Source of the DNA: Blepharisma stoltei | Lineage: Eukaryota > Ciliophora > Heterotrichea > Heterotrichida > Blepharismidae | Reading direction: 5' to 3' | NCBI GenBank assembly: GCA_914767885.1 | Contig: CAJZBQ010000020.1 | Span: 1,054,001 to 1,118,000, forward strand | DNA: 64,000 nt | In this document: positions 56,741 to 64,000 of the stretch, piece by piece | Layout: every line of letters begins with the position of its first letter | Position numbering within the stretch: position 1 is the stretch's first letter | The notes under the pieces: model-generated | What the model was told of the DNA's origin: nothing | Seen by the model: only the letters and a program-made list of their open reading frames with translations | Databases searched by the model: none | Program-made: the position numbers and the translations under genes

Positions 56741-59700
56741 TTATTTTCTTTTATTTCCATTAAATCTTGTCTCCACATTGTTTTGCCTTTGTCTTGCTCT
56801 ATAAGACTCAATAGTGTCCAGAAAATGATAAAACGTTATCTTAGCCTGCTTCTTAATATCCAGCGCTTTAAAAATTTCTGCTGACTGCTGCTCATTTAAG
56901 TCTCCATTTATACTAATAAAATCCCCGATTCCGTATTCTCCTAGTACATTTATTCTTGAATTTAAATAATTTTCGCATGTTCCTATTTCATTTACGTCTA
57001 ATTTTTGGGCTATTGATTTCAATAAAAGCTGGACTTGCTCACTAGTGTTTGATTCCCATACATAAGGAAGCGCTGGGATTTCTTTTATTATTCTTCCATT
57101 CTCTATGCAGCTTCTATGTACATTAGACGGTTACTTGTTCCAACCTGTACTCTTGGCACAACAATCCATACTAGAGCTACTGTGAAACATATAGGTTGGC
57201 TGCTTTCCTGTGGTTGAAATGGAGATGCCAACAGCGCATTCTGCTCAAAGGGCCCAATGGGCATCCTCTACCGAGAAATTGGGGAGTTTCAGCCCAGACC
57301 GCAAGGGAGTAGTCTTTTTCCTGTTGCAGTCAATCGTCTGACAGACCCCAGGGCGTTGATCCTTGGAATCAAGCTACTTCAATCACCCGTAGCAGGGCTG
57401 CAGAAATTCAGAAGCAGCCGACTCAAGACTGAAACCGCGAGCCAAGGAGGAGACAGAAGGTCCCGGAAGTGGCACCCATTATTGGGGGATAGACCCTCTG
57501 GGCTGGAGTCGAAAAATTGATGAACCTCCCGTATGGGAGGGAGGTCTTTGGTGACTGCATTATCAATATTGCTAACGCCTGTCTTTATAGCTTAACTTAA
57601 TTCTATGCAGCTTCTATACAAATCAAATGGGTGCAGTCATGCACATTTCATCATACAATTTGGCCGAAACATTTGGATAATGAGAAATTTGACCGAAAAA
57701 CTTATTAAATTTCGATCAAAATACTATTTAAAAATTTTCGACAAAATTTCTTTGATGAATGTCACACTATCAAAATACAAAATCATTTGGCTTAGAGTAC
57801 AAATCAACTCTTGTCCATATTTGAAAACCAAAAATCCTCTTGTTATCTCTTTTGTCTATTTCTCTAAACAATTTTTCTGCAGTTTCAAGACTCAGCCCGA
57901 GTTTTACATACATATATCTAGCAAATCTTTGTGTATCAAAAAGATCATGAATATTCATGTCACTGAAAAAGTCAGCAGTTTTAACATTTTCAGGGATTTT
58001 TAATGCAAAAGTTGTGAGGCTCTCTGTCTGATTAATTTTAAGTCCAGTATTTTTACAATAAGTTTCAAGACATGCGAAAAAATGATAAATTTTGATACCA
58101 GTGCAGGTAGGGACTTCTAATGCCCTAAAAAGCGCAGTTGCTTCAGGTGGGGTAAAATCACTAGAAAAAGTTCTAATAAATCCTGACAAGTCAAGAACTT
58201 CTTCAGAGTCTATGTTATTTTCTACATAATAATGATAAGCATTTTTATTATGTTCGTCTAGGCTTTTCGCAACTGTTTTTAATATATTTTTTACGTCTTT
58301 TGGGGCCTGCTGATTGTTATTGAAAGGAAAACTCCCTAATTCTCCTCTGGCAAAGTGAGCTAAATCAATTAAAGCCATTATTTGATGAGCATGAATAAAG
58401 CTTCTCCCATAAGGATTAAGAAAATCAAAAATATTGACCAGCATTGGCTTATGGAACAGCGGAAAAAGTCCTGAAAAATCCTGTAGCGTAATCGTCGAGT
58501 CCATCGTCAAATTTTTCGACACAAGCCAGCCTAGTGCTGAAATATTTTTTGAGACATATTTATTAATCTCATTTATTTCTTGTTTCGGCACATAAACTGC
58601 TAATAAAGACGAGTTTCTATAAGTGTCCAAGACAGTTATCAGATGATAAATCGCAATTTTTGTATTTTTATTAAATTTCAATAATGACAAATAAGTGGAC
58701 GCTTCTTGTTTTCGTAAGTTTAAATGCCTTTCAAATAGATTGCCAAGCTCGTCTTCTGTTAATTGAGATATAAGGTTTATGCCAAAGACCGCTAGAGGCT
58801 GGGTCATTATATCAGAAACTCTTTTATAAAATGATTTTATTCGGATATCTAGGTCTTCTCGTTGAGAAATCGGGATTCTGGGAAATGGAAGCAAGATGCC
58901 AGGCTCTGGGAACATGCTTAAAAACATATCAAAATAAGTAAAAAATTGATAGACTGGCTGATTTTCGTTATCAGTTCCATACACAACTCGATATAAAGTA
59001 TCAGATTCAACCCCATTCAGCTTAAGCGCAATAATTATTCTATTTATAAGCTCATCTTTGTTTAAATAGTCACTGACACTTAAATTATATGGAGCAAAGT
59101 AAATTGGAGCCTGCTGCCGAATATTGTTTATATTAAATGCACAGAGCATCACTTGCTCTCCACATAGTGAGATTGAGTACTGATAAGACTGCAAAACAGC
59201 TGCTAGATGGTACATATAGCATTTTGCTGGAAAAAAAGGCTTGACAAGCTCAAGCTCATGGTATTCTACATTCAAAAATGTTAAAAGTCCCCAGTCTAAA
59301 ATCGGGCTTGATAAATCAGGTAGCTGTCTATATAACGGACGATTTTCATTAAAAGTTTCCGCTGCTTTTTCTAATACAAAAATAATAGATTTATCAGCTT
59401 CTGGGTTTTGAGGAATCGGCAAATTAGAAATATTATATCTAAAAGAATCAAGTACAGTAAATAAAGTATAAGCATAAACGCTTCCTTGGTTACTTGTATC
59501 AAGCACCTTTAATATTTCTCTACAATCCATCTCATTAAGGTCATGGGCAAAACCTATCTTTGCAAGCCTTGCTAAATTTATCAAATTTTGAGGAAAAAGC
59601 CCAAAATTTTCAAAATATTGGTGGATTGGAAAAGAACTTGGGCATTGGATTATCAATTTTTGGAATTTATTTATCAGAATTTCATTTTGTAATAAATTTC

Positions 59701-62700
59701 TTAATGGAATTGGTGGGAGTAAAGATCGCTTCGGTTTAATTGAGATTCCAGGAGTTCTTGGTATAGGAGGCAGTAAATTAATTTCTTCATCATTTCTATT
59801 AGCTTTAGTTTTGCCATATTCCTCTAGGAATGCGTCACTGTGACTGGACTCTTTTCCGTCTTTTAGCCTTTTTATAAACTCCGGCAGCTCAATTGTACCG
59901 TTTTTATTAATATCCATTGCTTGAGAAATATAACAAATATCTGTGTATGTCAGTAAAGACCCAGGTAAGCATTTTTTAATAGCTGCCCTGAGTTCTTGTA
60001 AATCAATTTTCCCATCCCTATTGGCATCTGCATAATAAAAAACAGTCTCAGGCGCCACCTTAAGCTTGGAAATCCCATTTTCTAGCTTTCTCAGCCAATA
60101 AACTTCTTCTACACTAAGTCCATTCTGATCTATCTTATTTGGCTCTTTTTTGGCAGCTTGCAGGAAAATTGCTTCCACATCTTTTATAGTAATTTTATTT
60201 TTATTAAAAAGTTTCAGGGCTTCTCTCGTCAAATTTGGGTCAATATGTCCTGCAAACCTTACTATTGTGTTTTGGAAATCAGCCAAAGAAATTTCGCCTT
60301 GGTTATTTTTGTCAGCAATTCTGAATAAATTTATTGGCTTTAAGCCAAACTTGTGGAGAGCATTGAGAAATTCGTCAACTGAAGATTGGGCTGCACTTCT
60401 TGGGCTTAAGGGCCTAGGGGTTTCAAGGATAAGAGAGTCTTCTTTATTTTTATTTTCATATGGTTTAAGAGCGGCAATTAGTTGTTTTAAAGAAATTCCT
60501 CCGCGTCTTTCAGAGTCTAGATAATTAAAAAGCTGAATTGAGTTGTCCTCAGACAAAGAAAAAAATTTTTTGCTAAAATTAATAAAGGTACTTATATCAA
60601 TAACACTAGGAATTCGGTTTCCAGAGCAAAATGATGAAAAATCTCCTTGTTTAGATATGGTTTTTGCTATTGATCCGAGGGTTTGTCGTATAGAAAACTT
60701 GTCAGAGTTTGAATAAATTGTAAGAAAATCCTGCATTTCAATCAAATCAATCATATTGTCCTGGTCAATGTCCATATACCCAATCAGCTTTAGCAGGTCG
60801 CTTTGTTCCATATGTGGGTACAGTCTAGCTAAATTTCTTGCAAAGGTAGAAAGCGTGATTTTTCCGTTTCGGGTAGTCTCAATCAGATCGAAAGCTTCAG
60901 GAATCCCAAGTCCTTGGCTTTCCATTTTGTCAACTGTTGCCTTTACTCATTCACTTCTCCTTGTATTTGGTCCACCTTTTTCAGGAATTGCTGAAGTCGC
61001 TATATTTTTTTCTATATGAAAATACTGGACAGCTTTCCCTACATGTTTTAAAAACTCTTCCCTGGAGAGTTCGCCGCTTTTATCAGTGTCAAGAAATGTC
61101 ACCAATGCATGGAAATCTTTAATTTTAAATCCAATATTCATACTTCTTATGAGTTTTTCTAGTTCTTCTAACTCTCTATTTAGGGTAAGATTTTTGTTTA
61201 GTCGCGGTGGAGAGGTTTTAATTTTGATATAAAATTAGATATTAAAAAAACAATTTTCGGCCTAAAGCATAATAGAATTAGCCATAAAATTATTAATATA
61301 TTTTTATAAAAACTTTTTTCATAGAGTAAGGAAATTTTTCCTGAATTGTCTGTATCACATAAGTTGAAAAGCTCACTGGGTTCGATATTTTTTGAATTCA
61401 TAGCATTAATAAACCTCATCAGGGTTTCTTGTTCATATGTTTTATTAGATTTTCTCTGTTTTTCTGTTTCTACTTTAAAGGCTGACAGTGCTTCATAGAA
61501 CTCATTAGCTTCAATAGTCCCATTGCAGTCTTCATCAAGAATCAATATAAATCTGGTAAGCTGAGATTTATTTAGTCCAATATCAAGTTTTGATAGAAAT
61601 TTTGAAAATTCTTCACAAGTCACGACTCCATCACCGTTGATATCTGCTGCTCTAAAGCATTGCTCAAGAGTAAGTTTTCGTTCAGAAATAGCTGAGACTA
61701 CTTGCTTAATGATTTGTTCATCTGAAACTTGGCTTTTTTCGAAGGTTTTAGATTTTTTAACTTCGTTCATGATCATTTGATAGAATATTTTTCGCTGCTT
61801 GTAGCCTTTTCAGATCTTTTGGATATTAAGCGAGGCATCACATCACTTTTTTAGGTTCTTTAAGAAGCGATTGTGGACTTCTTTGTCAAATTCTAACAGC
61901 CCAACCCCATGAACAAGCAATTTTTTATGATTATAAAGATGAATTAATTTTTTGTTCTATAATTTTTTATGATATCTAATATCGTTATTTGCAGATTTTT
62001 GAACTTTACTATCTAAGTGTGGAATTTTTTCCGCGTGTGAAAAGAGGATTCCACATGTGAAATCAAAAGGGCTCCACACGTGAAAAACACCTTTTCACAC
62101 GCGGAAAAAATTCCACACTTAGGTGGCAAAGTTCAAAAATCTGCAATAACGATATAATAATTCTCAAAAGATTGAAAAAAATAATTAAACTTATAATATT
62201 TATGCTTTAGAATTCAAGCTAAATAGAGTTAACAGAAATTACATCATAATAATAATTATTATTTATATATTAAAATATTTTTAACATTTTACCCTCAAAC
62301 ATATGGTGAGTTTTTCTCAAAAATATGACTTTTTTCTAATGGTTTTGCTAGCTTACAGAGGGGAAGTAAGTGTATTTTGACTGATTTCTCAGCGAATTCT
62401 ATTTCTGTGTCTCTTAGTTGTAGTTCTGTTGCTTTAAGCTGGGCTTGACATTGGAAAAGTTCGTTTTTAAAAGAAAGTAATGCAGAATTCTCTTTTTCTA
62501 GCTGTTTTACCTTTTCTCGTAGAGCTATTACTTCGGCTTCAAGCATCTTTTGGTCATTATCTGATTTTGATTCATTTTCTTTTGTGATTAAATCTTGCTC
62601 TTTTCGAACCTGAGGAGGACCATTTCTTTGAATTTTATTTTCTTCTTTGTTTTCTTCAGCTTTTGGCCTAATTTCTTTTATTTCAGCTACTCTTGATTCG

Positions 62701-62774
62701 TTATTTTTAGGAGTGGAATCTTGCTTGTCTGGGTTTTCTGGCTTTGGTGGCTTTTGCTTTGGCTCTTTATCCAT
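56741..62774 (-). CDS. Large multi-EF-hand protein
   Basis: About 1640 residues. Acidic/Lys-rich N-terminus with coiled coil (MDKEPKQKPPKPENPDKQ; EVIALREKVKQLEKENSAL), then an IQ-like motif (NIQKIWKGYKQRK). Paired EF-hands follow with full loops: DINGDGVVTCEE, DEDCNGTIEANE, DTDNSGKIS, DTDKSGELSREE, DIDQDNMIDLIE, DKNNQGEISLAD, DANRDGKIDLQE, DINKNGTIELPE. The C-terminal half repeats degenerate EF-like units (ALFRALEVPTCTGIKIYHFF; IFKALDIKKQAKITFYHFL). Ends NGNKRK, TAA at 56741-56743. Four IESs. Calcium sensing or a calcium-responsive scaffold is likely; the exact family is not recognised. Confidence 0.8.
57104..57616. mobile_element. IES in EF-hand gene (513 bp) made by an R1 insertion
   Basis: TA at 57104-57105 and 57617-57618, both lying inside the target-site duplications of the R1 element. 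Joins MTAPIWFV to ENGRIIKEIPALPYVW. Confidence 0.85.
57118..57601 (+). mobile_element. R1 retroelement-like copy with 16-bp target duplication
   Basis: 484 bp between two identical TCTATGCAGCTTCTAT (57102-57117 and 57602-57617). Contains the R1 landmarks CTGCTTTCCTGTGGTTGAAA, CCCTCTGGGCTGGAGTCG and GGAGGTCTTTGGTGACTGC; AT-rich 3' end. No reverse transcriptase frame seen, so non-autonomous or a 3' fragment. Confidence 0.85.
57722..57775. other. IES in EF-hand gene (54 bp)
   Basis: TA at 57722-57723 and 57776-57777; both edges share a 10-bp repeat (minus GTATTTTGAT). Joins KPNDFV to FWSKFNKFFGQISHY. Confidence 0.85.
61199..61326. other. IES in EF-hand gene (128 bp)
   Basis: TA at 61199-61200 and 61327-61328; joins DNSGKISL to NKNLTLNRELEEL. 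Confidence 0.88.
61945..62366. mobile_element. IES in EF-hand gene (422 bp): M1 end plus nested hairpin
   Basis: TA at 61945-61946 and 62367-62368; joins EKSVKIHL to IHLYNHKKLLVHGV. The upper end is an M1 terminus (minus: ACTTCCCCTCTGTAAG). 61979-62157 is a hairpin. Confidence 0.78.
61979..62157. mobile_element. Long hairpin nested in IES (about 179 bp)
   Basis: TAATATCGTTATTTGCAGAT at left is mirrored by ATCTGCAATAACGATATAA at right; inner arms include TTCCGCGTGTGAAAAG and its complement, and CACACGTG. Confidence 0.9.
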
Positions 62775-63127
62775 AAAAAATGTTTATATTTAATTTTAAA
62801 ATTAAATTCAAAAAATCACCCCAATTTTTTTATGTATAATAAATTTCTATTTTTAAACTAAAAATTAATTTTTGCTAATTATTATAAGCATAATAAAAAC
62901 TGTCAATTTTATATATAATAATAATGCAGATTTTTATATAGCTATAAGCCAATAAAATAGCAGGATTCAATCAAATCATTTATCTTTGCTTAACTAATCA
63001 GCAATAAACAGCTAAGCTTTATCTTTAGCATCTAACCTCTTTTTTATTAAATTAAGCCATTATGATATATTTTCGCCAAATATTTGGACATGATTATTTT
63101 ATAAAACTCCTCCATTTTTTGTAATTT
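62775..63127. other. Divergent intergenic region
   Basis: 353 bp between the EF-hand gene (-) and the cytidylyltransferase gene (+), so it should hold both promoters. Strongly AT-rich; no defined box or repeat recognised. Confidence 0.5.
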
Positions 63128-64000
63128 ATGCAGTGTTCCATTCAAGGTTGTTCCGATAAGGCAAAATCTTTCTGCAGCTGCACTGAGTCAAATCAATACC
63201 TTTGCGACTCCCATACAGATCTTCACTTAAAATCCACTTCCTCTTCTGATCACAAGCTCGAAAATATATACACCCAACCGGTATCCCAGACCAAGCAATC
63301 ATTGTTGCTCCACATCGTCAAAAAAATCAGCGATCTCAAGAAGTCTAAAACCAAGTCTGTCGTGGACTCCAATCAAGAAATCCGTGAAATTCAAACCCAC
63401 ATGGAAAGTGCCTTGGAAAAGTTTGATTCTGACATAAAGTCCTACATCGACCTGATGGCAGAAATCATATCAACCGAAGAAATCGTGAAAAATGATATTT
63501 TTTTCAAAATAAATAGAAAATTTATCATATATTTTTTTTTAAAAAAAATAATTAATATAAACAGGTATAAATCCTTTGTTAGCACTCTCCTTCAGCTTCC
63601 AGAAGAAGACGCCCTCAGGTTTCTAGACGAGTTTTATTCATCTTCACCAAAAACTCAAGACTTTTTAACCTCGCTGAACATTTCTAAAAATGTTCAAACA
63701 GAAGCCTCAATCCCAGAGGAGACCAAAAATCACGAAAAAATGGACAGAATTTACATGGACGGCTGCTTTGACCTGATGCACTCAGGACACTTCAATGCCA
63801 TCAGGCAGGCCAAATCTCTAGGAAAAGTTCTGGTGGTCGGTGTTCACTCTGATGCAGAAATCACGAGGAATAAAGGCCCACCAGTGATGAACGAGCAAGA
63901 AAGATACCAATTAGTCAGAGCTTGCAAATGGGTCGACGAAGTTATGGAAGAAGCCCCATATTCGCCCACAATTCAGCTTCTAGACTCTTTGAACTGCCAA
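63128..64000 (+). CDS. B-box-like / ethanolamine-phosphate cytidylyltransferase fusion, 5' part
   Basis: Runs off the right edge. The N-terminus MQCSIQGCSDKAKSFCSCTE has Cys/His spacing like a B-box zinc finger (C, C, C-x-C, then LCDSHTDLH). A coiled-coil linker (63240-63480) follows and, after a 72-bp IES, another helical stretch. Then a nucleotidyltransferase domain from about 63745: RIYMDGCFDLMHSGHFNAIR with the H-x-G-H motif, VVGVHSDAEI, KGPPVMNEQERYQLV and CKWVDEVMEEAPY. These match PCYT2/ECT, the CTP:phosphoethanolamine cytidylyltransferase of phosphatidylethanolamine synthesis. A zinc-finger front end is unusual for this enzyme. Choline-phosphate transferase is less likely from the KGPPVMN and WVDEV patterns. 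Confidence 0.85.
   Translation, partial: MQCSIQGCSDKAKSFCSCTESNQYLCDSHTDLHLKSTSSSDHKLENIYTQPVSQTKQSLLLHIVKKISDLKKSKTKSVVDSNQEIREIQTHMESALEKFDSDIKSYIDLMAEIISTEEIVKNDIFFKINRKFIIYFFLKKIININRYKSFVSTLLQLPEEDALRFLDEFYSSSPKTQDFLTSLNISKNVQTEASIPEETKNHEKMDRIYMDGCFDLMHSGHFNAIRQAKSLGKVLVVGVHSDAEITRNKGPPVMNEQERYQLVRACKWVDEVMEEAPYSPTIQLLDSLNCQ
63496..63567. other. IES in cytidylyltransferase gene (72 bp), stop-free
   Basis: TA at 63496-63497 and 63568-63569; joins EIVKND to KSFVSTLLQLP. Extremely AT-rich, divisible by three and open, so only composition and context reveal it. Confidence 0.72.

Noticed and set aside
57257-57520. Plus-strand 87-codon frame
   Set aside because: Lies inside the R1 element and is not preserved in the copy at 4514-5190; no reverse transcriptase or other motif.

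Overview
The window is nuclear DNA of a ciliate, and it carries germline-type (micronuclear) sequence. Three signs agree. (1) In-frame TGA is read as tryptophan in every recognisable gene (for example the kinase motifs [11 protein letters not shown] and VD-W-WSVG), while TAA and TAG end genes. (2) Introns are tiny, 15-16 nt, GT...AG; six are placed. (3) About 45 AT-rich blocks of 52 to 1384 bp interrupt otherwise clean genes. Nearly all start and end at TA, and removing one TA plus the block restores both the reading frame and a family motif. These are internal eliminated sequences (IESs). UGA=Trp, 15-nt introns and TA-bounded IESs together suggest a heterotrich close to Blepharisma, in an assembly that keeps IESs. 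The genus is an inference.

Convention used here: IES coordinates run from the T of the left TA to the base before the right TA. Gene coordinates span all IESs and introns.

Layout, left to right: RNA polymerase III subunit RPC5-like 3' end (+); START lipid-transfer protein (-); small zinc-finger-like protein (+); small CX9C protein (-); 3-hydroxyisobutyryl-CoA hydrolase-like (+); coiled-coil protein (-); DENND6-type Rab exchange factor (+); Pro-rich unknown (-); NDR/LATS kinase (+); GcvT-fold protein (-); second NDR kinase (-); kinesin-1 heavy chain (+); coiled-coil protein (-); a 9-kb P4-ATPase/guanylate cyclase fusion (+); RAD23 (-); small unknown (+); COQ5 methyltransferase (+); a 10.4-kb LamG/Cys-rich/REJ/GPS membrane protein (-); small lipidated-looking protein (-); SEN1/UPF1-type helicase (+); F-BAR/TBC RabGAP (-); CFAP97-like (-); PROPPIN/Atg18 (-); a 6-kb EF-hand protein (-); B-box/ethanolamine-phosphate cytidylyltransferase fusion (+, runs off the end). 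Genes are closely packed, and most non-coding sequence lies inside IESs rather than between genes. Gene content points to cilia and cortex (kinesin, NDR kinases, CFAP97, REJ protein), calcium/cGMP signalling and membrane traffic.

Many IESs are clearly mobile-element derived. The classes seen are: a MITE family with C-rich termini (about nine copies); a second MITE family (two copies); long perfect hairpins in several families; a LINE/SINE-like family with target-site duplications and 5' truncation; a second moderately GC-rich repeat family (two copies); and a 1384-bp composite IES holding two MITE-like elements plus a ~180-bp tandem repeat. The most notable gene-level observation is the cyclase fusion: its ATPase half has lost three catalytic signatures, while its two cyclase domains are complementary and in swapped order.
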